A DNA stretch of 64,000 bases from Fagopyrum homotropicum. Lineage: Eukaryota; Streptophyta; Magnoliopsida; Caryophyllales; Polygonaceae. Where the stretch lies: the NCBI GenBank assembly GCA_033239125.1, contig BSWB01000002.1, positions 50,565,001 to 50,629,000 of the forward strand. The letters run 5' to 3'. The notes beneath the pieces are model-generated. The model had not been told where the DNA came from. It did no database searches and was given only the letters and a program-made list of their open reading frames with translations. The position numbers were made by a program, and so were the translations under genes. Below, in pieces: positions 34,854 to 46,209 of the stretch; within the stretch, counting starts at the first letter, position 1, and every line of letters begins with the position of its first letter.

Positions 34854-35390
34854 AAAGTCAATCATGATGATGAGTAACTCGGCACCATTCACATAGCCGG
34901 GTGTTTGTGTCTTGCCAAAATCGGATTGAGCGATATTCCTAACGGGTCATGGTATGTGCATCAAGGGTTTGAGGCGTCTCGAGAAATTAATGATTGCTGA
35001 TCTCCTAGGCTTCGGTTATTGTGCAACTCTGTCCATGCATCCCAAAAAGTAAAGTAAAATAAGCAAAGCTTATTGGTGGAAGATGTTGAGTTTCAAAGAA
35101 AGTGAAGTAAGATCCTTTTCCCGGATTCTAGCACCACATTCCCTATATACATCCCACCCTCACACGTTTCTTGACCTCTTTTGGAAGCCCTTGAGACCTC
35201 GAGCTTCTTGATTGACTTGGTGGTTTAAACTGGATTATACATGATTAATTTCGATAAGTATGATTTATTATGCATTCTATGATTCTATGAAAAGATGAAC
35301 AGCTTTCTTATATTTATAAAATGTTTTAATCATATCTTGATTTTATTTTCCATGAAGCACTCTCTTAGAGTGATCTATGAGTGGAGCACA
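34854..35390 (+). other. 3' internal non-coding region of B2, part 2
   Basis: Continuation of B2 between the hAT-like insert and solo LTR D. No gene found. It ends with the left 5-bp duplication GCACA (35386-35390). Confidence 0.65.
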
Positions 35391-37097
35391 TGTTCGCCCG
35401 AAAACGTGCGTGCAAATAAGCTTTATATTTATAAAACTAGAATAAAAGCAAGCGAACCCGCAGTGTACGGATCGGTGTAAATTAGCAAGTATTCCAGAGT
35501 ATCGAACACAGGGATTTGGTGAAACAAAATCCAATTTAAATTGTCAAGCAAATAAAAGATGTAAAGCTTTGCAAATATTGGGGAAAAACAGCAACCCTAA
35601 AGATCCAGGTGTCTAATTGTGGCAATCGATTCAAGATATACTAAAGAATTAAGGACAGAGTCAAGAATTGCGAAGGTATACTAAAGTAAAGTAATGTACG
35701 TTGAAGTTCCAAAACCTTATATAACTTACGCAAAGACATTCTCTATAAAGGTTGTTGAGGCTGCAATATAGAAAGAATCTAAAGACAAGAATTAATCTCA
35801 AATACCCAAACTTGTAAACAAAGAATCAAGATAAACTCAAACGGTTAAGGTTGTGACACTCAAAACCAAAATAGAGGATGTTGAGTCTCACTACTACCTA
35901 GGAAAGGCAAGTCAAGACTAGGTTAAAGCTAATCCTTAACTTTGGATTAAAGTAAAAGCAAAGTTCGTAAACTGAGGTAAATCACGGGTAGATCTTGAGA
36001 ACCACGGTCGTGGAAACCTAAGAACAGGCCGTGATTTAGGGTGTCGACGATATTTCTCTAACTCTCAGGGTCCAATCAAATTACGATCGATCTATCATCA
36101 TCTAAGCCACAACTATCAACCCTTCCCCTTAGAATTGCTAAAGGATTTTAGCCAATAACCATTGTCATGATATCAATATTCAATTTAAGAAGAATGAAAG
36201 GTGAAAACCCTCGAATACTCAATAAAACTTCAAAACCAATTCTCAAATCCGAAACACAAGAATCAATGTTAATGGATTCAGAATATGTAACACAAAACCT
36301 CACAATTATCTAAGGCAAGTACGAAGAACGGGAAGTCAATCCGTCTTCAATATCAAAACCTAAGAAAAAGGCTAAACCTCCGCTGTAAGCAATCTCCAAT
36401 CTCCAACAATCTGGCGTTTCCGCAACTCTCGGTGACTTCCAATCAACCCTAAGCAGGAGTGCTGAAAACAAGGGTAAGCGGCCGTCCTCGAAACTCTCTT
36501 TTCCAGCCTTTTTATAAGACGAGAAAGAACTACCGTCAAGGCCCAATACGTAAATGACGTGGCAAATAATGACACGTCAAAAGATTGCCTAAATCACGGT
36601 CTCATAGCTTTCCACAACCGTGGTTTAGAGCGTGGAAATAGATTACGGTGCCTTGTGACTTCCACGACCGTAATTTAGGCCGTGCAACTTACTGGAGTGC
36701 TCCAAACTCTCTTCCACGTTCATGATGCTAGATCCACAGCCGTGGTTTAGAGCGTGGACTTCAAATCATCTTTTCCACGGCCGTAATTCAGGGCGTGGAA
36801 ATATATATTGCTTGTTGTTGCCTTTGTTTTTTGACATTCTTCATCCTAACTCCTTCCTTAGCTTCTTTGATGTATCTCCTAATCCTCGAACATGATCGAT
36901 TACTCCCTTTTCTTTCTCAAATGCTCCGATTTTAGCTCCTATTCACCTATAATCAACACAAAGCTAGTGTAGACTTCCATATCGACAAAATAGAGGAACA
37001 AGCTCACATTTGCTTCAAAACTTTATCCATGTATACAATAATAAGGGAAAAAGAACCAAAATAAGTGCCTAGAATATCGCCATATTTCATGCTAACA
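35391..37097 (-). repeat. Solo LTR D inserted in B2
   Basis: 1707 bp with perfect 5-bp duplication GCACA on both sides (35386-35390 and 37098-37102). Minus-strand ends are TGTTAGCATG and GGCGAACA. It shares the block CGAACCCGCAGTGTACGGAT and TATCGAACACAGGGA (35455-35515) with the R/U5 side of family B LTRs, so it is a related Athila-type family. Its own palindrome CCACGGTCGTGG and relatives lie at 35985-36050 and 36590-36800. No internal region is present, as after LTR-LTR recombination. Confidence 0.9.
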
Positions 37098-37187
37098 GCA
37101 CACCACCAAAAATGTTTTGAAATACTTTTCATTGATCTTTATGACTTATAATCCATTCTATCTTGTACTTAAGATTTGAAACTTGCT

Positions 37188-37218
37188 TGGGGACAAGCAA
37201 GGGACAAGTATGGGGTAT
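37188..37218 (+). promoter_or_regulatory. Polypurine region of B2
   Basis: TTGGGGACAAGCAAGGGACA followed by AGTATGGGG, directly before the right LTR at 37221. This purine-rich block before the 3' LTR is characteristic of Athila elements and would prime plus-strand DNA synthesis. Confidence 0.7.
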
Positions 37219-37220
37219 TT

Positions 37221-38982
37221 TAATAGCATGTATTATAGTCTATATTTTGGGACTTGTTTAGACGTTTTATCTTCAATAATCTGCATGTATGGATGTATAT
37301 TATGTGATTATATTGTTGTTTTATCTACCTTTACGAGAATCGAGGTCTACACCTAGTTTCGTTGTAATTGTAGATAAAATGGCACGTTTTGCATCGAAAT
37401 GGAGCTAAGGAGATAAGGAGTCATTGGAGCTACATTATGGAGCTTAAGGAAGAACTCAGGAAGCATGAAAATGATGAAGAAGATTGATTTTGGACCAAAT
37501 TTGAGAGATTTCACATTCAGTTAAGATTCACCTCAGTCAGCTACAGTGTCACCTCGACCGAGGTGATCTTGAGGAGCGTCCCAACCGAGGCGAACACCCT
37601 GCCGCCGGCGAGATCTTTATTTTTGGCTGAGATCTTTTAATTTTGGAAAGAAGATATCTTATATTTTTGGGCTGGATTTCTGGAAGGAAGATATTATTTT
37701 TGGGAGATCTATTTTAGAGATATGGATATACTTTTATAGGAAATTATCTTCTTAAGATATTTTATCTTTGGAAGATAATTCTCCTATATAAAGGGTTGGA
37801 TTTTCCACAAGTTCAACCATGCTTACATGCTGAGAGCATCCAGCAATTGAGGGATTTTTTGGAAGCTTTGAAGGAAGGATTGAAGATCAAGGAAGGAAGG
37901 ATTCATAGTTTGGAATTTAGCTTTTGTGGGAGTTTTGTAAGACTTTCTTAGATTCCCTTTGGTTTGTTGTCTTAGCTGATTTGTGATTTGAGGAACGCTG
38001 ATTTGTTGTTATTTGATTCAGTTATTGAGACCTTTTTCTTGAGGTTTTCTTGTTCGAATATTGATTCATTTCCCATATATTTGATTATTGTTATCATGAT
38101 GATTGTTGGCTAAGTTTCTTGTGCGATTCTAGGGTGATTGGTTGAAAGTTGTGGGAAAGACGATGATAGAATGATCTTAATCCCAGCAGGACCCTGAAAG
38201 CTCGAGCCTTTAACCTTAACACTAGATCACCTCGCTTAGTCGAAGAACATCTCGGCCGGGGTGGAATCTTACTGAACGAGGTGAACCTTTCCTGACCCGA
38301 TTCTGAAGTTAAGTGTTCTAGTTTTCCAAATCCTATCCTTATTACACCTTTCCTGGTTCATTGCAAGCCTAGCATGAGACTTACCCGGTGATTCTTTTGC
38401 TTGTTTACCTAAGATCATGAGTGCAGATAATAAATGTTTATCCTTTATTGGGGTTTGAGTGTGTATTCATCCCATTCTTGTGAGTTAGCCTGAGACTTAC
38501 TCGGTAAAGGTTGATTATATTCCCTTGGGTGGTGTCTTGGTTTGAGATTATAGTTCCTTACCTTAGTGCCTTGAGACTTACCCGGTAATAGGAGTTTTGG
38601 TTTGGGATAGTGAGTAGTGAGACTTACCCAGTGATCTATTCCCACCTTAGAAACACCTTCCCTTTGCAAACCTCAGCTTTAATTTGTCTGCGTTATCCTT
38701 TGAGATCTTGAGTCGGAATCACAACTATATGCTTTAATCCCTAGAATCCGCATTTCTCCTTACTTGACTTTATATCATCTTTGATTACTTTAATTGCTTT
38801 TGGTTAATTGCAATATTTGACAACCTATTTTGTGCTTTATTTTACCTAAGTCCCTGTGATCGACCCTTGAACTTCTTGCTTTTTATTACAATTGACCCGT
38901 ACACTGCGGGTTCGCATATTTGTTCAAGCATACTTCTTGGGTTATAAATTTTAAAGCTTGCACACAGCTTTTGGAGCGAACA
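37221..38982 (+). repeat. Right LTR of B2
   Basis: 1762 bp, homologous along its whole length to 28944-30700. The first bases are TAATAGCATG, so the terminal TG has mutated to TA. It keeps the CACCTCGACCGAGGTG palindrome at 37550-37565 and the four GAGACTTACCCGGT-type repeats at about 38370-38640. Many single-base differences from the left LTR indicate an old insertion. Confidence 0.9.
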
Positions 38983-39132
38983 AGTTTTTGGCGCCGTTGC
39001 CGGGGACTTTGTCTAGACCAAGCCGGTTGCGGTTGTTTCTCGGGGCACTTGTCCTTGTTGCTATTAACCACTCTACTTGAGTGTTTTCACAGGATCTTTT
39101 TCTTAGGTTTATGTGAAGAACCCGAGCTGGGA
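38983..39132 (+). repeat. Second primer site and leader after the right B2 LTR
   Basis: A perfect TGGCGCCGTTGCCGGGG lies at 38989-39005. Leader sequence follows, homologous to 30701-30860, and stops abruptly at about 39132. A normal 3' LTR is not followed by this. It indicates either unequal recombination between two copies or a truncated neighbour sharing this LTR. Confidence 0.8.
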
Positions 39133-39239
39133 AGGAATCTGAAGAAGGTGTAGCTGGATTATCCTTCAATACCTTAGCCCTTGATCTAGTAATTGATCCT
39201 TTAGATAGTGTTGGGGATGGTCCCTTATCACAAGTATTC

Positions 39240-39655
39240 ACCTCGAATTGGATCAGCTCAATAAAAACTTCTTTTGGAGCAAGGGCCCTAATTTTCACCC
39301 GCTTATGAGTTGGGATAAAATTTGCAAACCAAGAATCCTTGGAGGCACCAGAATTAGGAAAGTAGAAGATATGAATAAAGCATTACAAATGAAGCTTCTG
39401 TAGAAAATCATGGCGTATCCGGATAATATTTGGGTTAAAATAATCGAAGAAAAATATCTTAAAGGTCATGCCTCAAGAAATACCATTGTGGGAAAAATGT
39501 ATCGTGGCAATGGAAGAAATTAGTGAAATTAAGAGAAGATTTCGACAAAAAACTTAGATGCAGACTTGATGGCGGAAAAACGGTTAGATTTTGAAAAGAC
39601 AGATAGATCAATGATAAACCGTTGCAGGATATCGTGACCAATAAAGACTTGATAA
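39240..39655 (+). pseudogene. LINE (L1-type) ORF2 C-terminal fragment
   Basis: One frame from about 39240 reads FFWSKGPNFHPLMSWDKIC, KPRILGGTRIRKVEDMNKAL, a TAG, then NIWVKIIEEKYLK. This is the pattern after RT in plant L1 elements, leading into the zf-RVT region (family knowledge). A shift near 39505 continues as WKKLVKLREDF and LDGGKTVRF. There is no RT core, endonuclease or poly-A tail. It sits between B2's truncated leader and AT-rich DNA. Confidence 0.7.
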
Positions 39656-39930
39656 AAAAAAAAGTTGATTTGTGTTTGTTATTTGATTAAAAGTTGATTT
39701 GTGTATAATATTTTGGAAAGAGAAGATTCTGACCTTCACGATAACAAAGCTTACTTTTTATTTTTTGTTTTGAAATAATGATTAAAAAAAATTTAATTTA
39801 AAAATTAATTATGATCACGTTAAATATAAAACCTATTGAATTTATAAATATGAAATAATGGTAAATAAGTACTTTTTAATATATTCTTAATTTAAAAAAA
39901 TCTAGAAAAGTAAATTTAGACCAAATTTTT

Positions 39931-40915
39931 CAGTCCGGATCCCCTACTCCACCTTTGTATTGCATTGTCTATTGCATCATTTTAATTGGTCCACGTGGAG
40001 ATACAGTCCAATAATTTAAATAAAAAATCAGATTACAAATTTACTAAATTAATTATCAAACTCCCCTCTGTAACTCTGGTCTCCACCGCCCTCATTCATC
40101 GTTCTCTCTCATCAACCTCCTCCTCCTCACCTCTGTTTTGCCCTCCTCAACACAACATAGTCCCTCTTTGTTTTTCCCATCTCCATCTACAAACTTCTCT
40201 CCCCTCCATCTCTCCTTCACTTATAGCCACTCCCCTTCAGGATCCCTTCCAATCAAACAGTCAACAACTCTCCATCTCTCTTGCCTTCCCCTCTTCCCTC
40301 TTCGGCCTCCATTCCCTCACTTGTTGCCTACACCATCGAAAACGCCGCCATCTCCATCTCCTATGAAAGACGGTCTTTGGACCACATTCAGAATGCCCTA
40401 CATTAATCCTACTTGCCCTAATCTTCAAAGAGAGGAAATTGTTACCATTAATAACCTCACCATCCTACTTGCTAATCTGAGATCCTAATCCTCCCAACTT
40501 CCAAAACAGGAAAGCCAGAACCAATGTCGTCTTCGACGAATCCCTCCTCAATTCGCTCCTCTCCGACTTCCTCAGCACCATTTCCATAGAACGCCATTTC
40601 AAGCGCGTTATGGCTTTGACATCCAAACTGTCTACTCCGCTTCGCCATAGAAATCTCGCCACACCGGAAAAGTCGCCATACTCAATTTCTTCTCCGGAGG
40701 CTCTGGCTTCAATATTCACCTTATGGGCGCCACCACACACCGGGACGCCAACCTTTGTCTCGCCTTGCAATTAAAATGACGGTGGTAACTGAAATTAAAG
40801 GGGAGTTTAATAATTAATTTGGTAATCTGATTTTTTATTTAAATTATTGGACTGTATCTCCACGTGGACCAATTGAAATGATGCAATACAAAGGTGGAGT
40901 AGAATATCCGGACTG
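39931..40915. mobile_element. Mutator-like TIR element, possibly carrying captured sequence
   Basis: About 150-bp terminal inverted repeats run inward from CAGTCCGGAT (39931) and ATCCGGACTG (ending 40915). They share TCCACGTGGACC-type and ATAATTTAAATAAAAAATC blocks. Flanks are CAAATTTTT (39922-39930) and CAAATTTTA (40916-40924), 8 of 9 matching, as expected for a 9-bp Mutator-type duplication. No transposase frame. The interior (40085-40780) is markedly more GC-rich and codon-like than the AT-rich surroundings. Confidence 0.75.
40360..40775 (+). pseudogene. Gene-like segment inside the TIR element (origin unknown)
   Basis: On the + strand a frame from the ATG near 40362 reads MKDGLWTTFRMPYINPTCP to a stop near 40487. 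A second frame continues as NRKARTNVVFDESLLNSL and LSDFLSTISIERHFKRVMAL. A third near 40640 reads HTGKVAILNFFSGGSGF. Composition changes sharply at both TIR borders. Pack-MULEs commonly carry such pieces of host genes (family knowledge). I do not recognise the parent gene, and the frames are broken. The minus-strand open frame at 40465-40770 is an alternative reading with no better support. Confidence 0.4.
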
Positions 40916-42037
40916 CAAATTTTAAAAAATATTAAGTTTTTATTATTTATTTTCGAATTAAAATAAAATAAACAAAACTAAAATTATAAATATTTCAAAA
41001 AAATATAAATGTATTTAGTAATATAAAAATATTAATTATATTTCATTAAAATCTCCTTGTGTATTTTAAAATAAAAATTAAAAAGTTATTTATAAATTTA
41101 CTTTTTTATATTCTATTAAATATATTTATAATTTTCGAAATAATAATTTTTTAAATTACTTTCAATTTTAATTTTCTTATTTTATTTTAATTCGAAAATA
41201 AATTAAAAATTACTATTTTTAATTTATAATTAAAAATTAGGTATAAATTTATTTAAAAATTATAAGAGTATCAAAAAATAAAAAATTTTATAGATACCAA
41301 GAAGAAAAAAAAGTCTAAAGTAGGGGGAAAAACCTTGTTTATACATGTTCAATAATTGAAGATCTGAATACGTCATTTACCGGCTCCTTTTGGTTTCAAA
41401 TATTTATATCATTTGGTTTCCACTTACAACTAAGATGTTTATTTAAATTATAATAAAAATCATTTGAATTTATTAAGTGTAAAATTTAGATCGGAGAGTC
41501 TGGTGGTGCACAGCACATGAGAATTTTATTGACACTATATAAGGTTTAATAGATTTAATAGGAAAGTTGTAGGTCATATAGCTGAGTTTTGGATATTTGA
41601 ATTTAAAAAAGTGTAAAATTAGGTATAATAATATGAAAAATAGGTAAGGACCACTTTGAGTTGCATTTATTTAACTTATTATTTCATATTTGACAGAGAA
41701 GCTTCACTGCTATTTATAAAAGAATCTATTATAGTAAACTGTGTCATTGAATATTTAATATCAACTTTTACAATTTGTGAAATTTGACAAATTATTTGTT
41801 CTTGTGGCTCAAGCCAGAATCGATCATCTCACCACAACCCCTTCTTTTAATCTCAATTGTCCAATTATTTGTTCTTGTGACTCACAACCATCATCACTCT
41901 TCTCCACAAGAGTCAAACCTAAGTATGCTTCAACCACTTGAAGTCATTGATGAATGAAATCAAAAGCTCCAAAATTGTCATATTTCATTTCAGTTCACAC
42001 AAACATCAATCATTCAACTCATCTAAGATAATCTAAT
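40916..42037. other. AT-rich intergenic DNA, no gene seen
   Basis: Strongly AT-rich to about 41300, with ordinary intergenic composition after that. A short direct duplication (ATTATTTGTTCTTGTG) occurs near 41790 and 41865. CTAAT at 42033-42037 is the left flank of copia element E. Confidence 0.6.
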
Positions 42038-43205
42038 TGAAATGCGGAATAGGCAGATAAAATAGTTTATCCAATACTCTAGAAGGGGGGGATGAATAGA
42101 GTATGGAAACTTTTCGCAATCTTAGGATAGGTAAGACCTTATCGAAAGAGATAAGACCTTATCAATTGAGATAAAGTCTTACTCGTAATTATAAGACCTT
42201 ACACGTTTCTCTAAGATTGGAATTAAGTGTAAAGATTTAGACAAACCAGGAATATAAAGAGCAGTAAAGGACACGCGATATGTTAACGAGGTTCGGTCAC
42301 CAACACGACCTAGTCCCCGCCTAGGATTGATTCAACCCTAGGATTCAAGTAGCTTTATTTTCCTTCTTCTTGATGAGTTCCAGATACAATCTTCAGAAGA
42401 CCTTCCCTCTTCTAAACTCAGAAGTCTTACACTTCCTATCTAGCAACTCACTCACTCGAAAAGAAAAACTAAAGTACTCCAGATACAACACTCGTATCCA
42501 ACGTGTCTAGAAATGATAACGGTTTGTATAATCCTAGTTGAATTGTACTATCAGCTCGAAAAAGATCTCACACTTCTCAGGGAAGTATAATGATGAAGCT
42601 TCGAATGTGAGATCGGCTCTTTGTGAGATAAGTAGAATTTATCACTCGGGTTTCGAAGTAGGCAATGAACGTGTATTTTGTCTTCTGTTCTTTGTCTCTT
42701 AAATAGGCAAGCGTATCAGCATTCTTTAACGTTGAGAAAAGATCTTGCCTTCGTGATCCTAGGAGATCTTGGGTTGTTGAGATCTTGGGTTGTTAAGATC
42801 TTGGGTTGTTGAGATTTTGTTTGTTGAAGTCAAGCGGTCAAAGTCAAGCACGGTTTTGTTGAGTTTGAAGGAAATCTTCCATTTTTATCTCAAGAAGATT
42901 TATTTAAAACAAATCAAAGATTTGTTAAAAACAAATCCCTTAATTAACTCAACAAGAAGGAAAAGCCACTTGGACGTACGTACGCAACGCAATTGTAGTT
43001 TTTGTCCAGTTTTGGTAAGGTCTTATCAGTTTATGTAAGGCCTTACTGAAACCTGGAAACCAAGGTTTTCTGTAATATGGTAAGGCCTTACCTGACACTG
43101 TAAAGACTTTACCAACACTTGTAAGATCTTACCAAAACCTGGAAACCAAGGTTTTGGCTTTCATCAACCATAAGTAATGTCTTATTTATCAAGGTGGAGT
43201 TAACA
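42038..43205 (-). repeat. 3' LTR of E
   Basis: 1168 bp; minus strand TGTTAACTCC to CCGCATTTCA. Palindromes of the TAAGRYCTTA type lie in two clusters: 43010-43135 (U3 side, with complete GTAAGGCCTTAC at 43035-43046 and 43080-43091) and 42125-42200 (U5 side). ACCTGGAAACCAAGGTTTT, itself nearly self-complementary, is repeated at about 43051 and 43138. Confidence 0.95.
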
Positions 43206-43216
43206 ATCTCCCCCTT
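43206..43216 (-). promoter_or_regulatory. Polypurine tract of E
   Basis: Minus strand AAGGGGGAGAT, directly adjoining the 3' LTR. Similar tracts lie at 43401-43414 (AAAAAGGGGGAGAA) and 45461-45473 (GTAGGGGGAGCAA). Multiple polypurine tracts are described for Sireviruses. Confidence 0.85.
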
Positions 43217-43449
43217 GATGAAAGACAAAACTTATGATCTATTTCCTGCATTTGAACAACACAACAACAAACAATATAATATAACATAAGCGCATATGTA
43301 GGATCAAATTTTGAAAACGATCGAATCAATGCAAGTTTTTCAAAAACTAAAAACAACCAAACCAAACCAAGAGTTTTCAAAACATTTCAAAAGACAAATA
43401 TTCTCCCCCTTTTTGTCTTTCAGCAAGAAAAATTTAGAACTTAAAAGGG

Positions 43450-45027
43450 TCAATCTTCATCATCCGAGACTTCAACCACTTCTTCAAACCATTGCCCGTA
43501 ATTTGAAGAAGACCCAGCTCGTCTTTTACGACAACGAGCACGCACTTTTTCCCTCCATCTTTTCTGTGCCTCACCAGTAGTGGTCCAAGCCATCATTTTG
43601 GCTAACTGTTTTTCCTGATCATTTCTGTACTTCTTAACTAAGCCATATTCCTCTACTGTCAAGATAGTCGGCTCAGGTTCAATGGGTCGAAGAATCCCTC
43701 TTTTTAGCACCTTGCGTTCACAGTTGATGACCACATTTTGACACACTTCTTGAATGTGTTCCACAGCATCCTCATCCAAAGGCATGATCGTAGTAGTTGC
43801 CCTAAGAGCTAGAGATGTCAAAAACAGTAACTGGTTGAGCTTCTCATTAACAATTAACAACTTCTCATGCGTATCATCCTGTCTATCCACAATATCAGCA
43901 CGAGCAGTGTTCAGATCTTTCCTCAGAGCATCCACTTCAGCTTCTAAATCCTGAATTCTCTGTTCAGATGAGAGTTGAGCAGTTGATTGATGTTTCTTCA
44001 GAATTCAATCCCCAGACAAAGTTTTCTCAACCCCAAGCCTTCCCCAACAGTCCTCATCAATTTGTCCCTTATGATAAACCTTATCCTCTTCTGTAGTATC
44101 AATTTCAAAGAATTCGAAAATCTTTGGAAATAAGTTGGCATAAGGAAGAGGGGCTGTCAAAGGGGTATTCACAGTGTGCACCATGTAAGATAAAATCAGG
44201 TTAGGGACATCAATAGGATACCCAGTAAGGATCAAATCCAGAATTTCCAAGAGATTGTCAGTTACAATCTCTCTGGAGTGCTTTCGTGGTAAGACACACC
44301 TAGCAAGCAAGGTGAATACAATTTTGGCCTCTAAAGTTAAGACATTATGAGTTTGTTTTTGCTTTGGCTTTGAGGAAGTAGCAACAGAAGAAATTGGTTT
44401 TTCAAAGAATGTTTTCTGGGCATGGGCAAGACACACATTTTTCGAAGGATGAGTTTTGGTGTCAATTTCCTCAGGGACTCCTAAAATAATTGCTAAAGAA
44501 GAAGCAGTTAGGGTAATTGGTCGTCCTTTGATCTGGGAATGAAGAGTTAAAATCCCCTTTTCTTGGTGTGCAGAAAGGTTGACATAGAATAGACGAGTAA
44601 GTCGTGGAAATGCAAAATCTCCCAGATTAAACAAACTCCAGACATTCGAACATTTCAGCAATTTAACACAAGGCAGATTCATAGACTCTAGGAAGTTCTC
44701 ATCAACAGATTCACAAAAACTCAGGGGACGATTAGCAAAACCATCTTTCCACATTCCCGCTTTAGTATAGTTCAAGAACCAAGAAAAAGGTTCTTCACTA
44801 CTAACCTCAAATTCAGACGGTGGTGATCGAAGACGATGTTGAGGTGTATCCTTTGCGGCTGGGGGATAAATAGCTTCAGCCACTTGCCGAGAAGGAGAGG
44901 GAGTAGACATTGAAGAATCAGAATCCGGATTATACTCCTTTAGAACAGCTTTGCCTTTTCTAGCCGCCGATCGCTGCTTCTTGGATGTTGGAGCAGATGA
45001 CTGAGTCGAAGAACGTTTGGGGGCCAT
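43450..45027 (-). pseudogene. Third ORF of E in envelope position, plant transposon-associated domain, one TGA
   Basis: A single frame of 526 codons starts at the ATG at 45027 (MAPKRSSTQSS) with one internal TGA at 44005-44007. The N-terminus is Ser/Lys-rich with a possible nuclear signal (KKQRSAARKGKAVLK). The middle, about residues 150-320 (FPRLTRLFYVNL, KGRPITLTASSLAIILGVP, LDLILTGYPIDVPNLIL), resembles the 'putative plant transposon protein' domain found in many plant retroelements. After the stop the C-terminus is helical (RIQDLEAEVDALRKDL) and ends basic then acidic (RARCRKRRAG, VEVSDDED). There is no signal peptide or membrane segment, so an envelope role is not supported. Its function is unknown. 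As read it makes a 340-aa product, or 525 aa with readthrough. Confidence 0.75.
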
Positions 45028-45319
45028 CGTCGATTAGGGTTTGAGAATGAGAGAGACGAGAAGTCGGAGAGTTTAAAGAAGCGGAGAAGAGAATCCGAAT
45101 AGGAGATCTTTGAAGATTTTATATAAGACGGAGAGAGAGAGAAGAAAATCTTTGTTTAAAAAAAAATCTTTGTAAAATTTTAAGTAATTTTAAAAGATTA
45201 AAATTATAACCGAAAGATTTTCAAAAATAAAATAATCTATTAGTTATATATCTATTGAGATAATAACTAAAAGATTTGATCCAATTTAATCTTTTAAACA
45301 AAAATCAAGAACATACTAT

Positions 45320-45435
45320 TATTTAGTAAGGCCTTGAGATGTATGGTAAGATCTTATTCTAAAGAAAAAGATCAGTGTTTGTAACACTATTGTAGTAAGA
45401 CCTTGAAATGCATGTTAAGGTCTTAATGTAGGGAA
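45320..45435 (-). repeat. Palindrome cluster between RNase H and the third ORF of E
   Basis: GTAAGGCCTTGA, GTAAGATCTTAT, GTAAGACCTTGA and TTAAGGTCTTAA occur within about 115 bp, the same motif family as in the LTRs. Confidence 0.85.
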
Positions 45436-45469
45436 TAAGATCAATATTGTAAAACAATAATTGCTCCCC

Positions 45470-46198
45470 CTACATTTGTGCCTCCCTGTTAAGCATACCA
45501 AGTTCTAACCTTATGAAGTTGAATCTCTCTTCGGGTAAAGGTTTTGTAAAGATATCAGCCAGTTGTAGATCGGTAGAAATGAATGTCAAAGACACATCAC
45601 CTTTTTCTACATGATCACGTATAAAATGGTGTCTCACATCTATATGTTTCGTTCTTGAATGTTGTACAGGATTTTTCGAGGTAGAAATAGCACTGGTATT
45701 GTCACATTTTATTGGTATATCTTTAAAGTTGAATCCAAGATCCTGGAGTTGTTGCGCAATCCATAAGATTTGCGAACAACAAGCTCCAACAGCAATATAT
45801 TCAGCTTCGGCTGTTGAAAGAGCCACTGAATTTTGCTTCTTGGAATGCCAACTTATTAGTAAAGTACCAAGAAATTGACAACACCCTGAAGTGCTTTTTC
45901 TATCCACTTTATATCCTGCAAAATCAGCATCGGAATATCCGATAAGACCAAAACTACTTTGTGTGGGATACCATAGACCTATATTTTTTGTACCATTAAG
46001 ATATCTTAATATCCTTTTTACCGCAATGAGATGTGATTCCTTTGGGTTAGCTTGAAATCTAGCACACATGCAAACACTAAACATAATGTCAGGTCTACTA
46101 GCAATAAGGTATAGTAAAGATCCGATCATACCTCGAAATTCCTTTTGATTTACTTGTTTGCCGGTAAGGTCTTGATCCAAAGAGAGAGTTGAGCTCAT
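45470..46198 (-). pseudogene. RNase H and RT end of E pol, after a frameshift
   Basis: A 242-codon frame has GMIGSLLYLIASRPDI, VKRILRYLNGTKNIGLWY, then the copia RNase H core GYSDADFAGYKVDRKSTSG, LSTAEAEYIA and DNTSAI, ending QLADIFTKPLPEERF. It is the direct continuation of the RT frame at 46210 but one base out of phase. An A run at 46213-46216 is one base short compared with the frame needed. Alone it has no start context that would make it a real gene. Confidence 0.87.
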
Positions 46199-46209
46199 TG
46201 GTGTTTTGG

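Larger units (their letters stand above)
28944..38982 (+). mobile_element. Athila-like element B2, pol deleted, with two later insertions
   Basis: Same family as B1, opposite strand: LTR 28944-30700, primer site, gag from 30916, a deletion junction near 32592 that removes protease, RT, RNase H and the ATHILA frame, 3' internal sequence, polypurine region (about 37190-37218) and LTR 37221-38982. A hAT-like element and a solo LTR (D) sit in the 3' interior. The right LTR is followed by another primer site and leader (38983-39132), an LTR-interior-LTR-interior arrangement. Confidence 0.88.

Noticed and set aside
42790..43038. 82-codon frame present twice (also 51301-51549)
   Set aside because: It lies within the LTRs of copia element E on the strand opposite to its transcript. 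Duplication of the LTR explains the recurrence.
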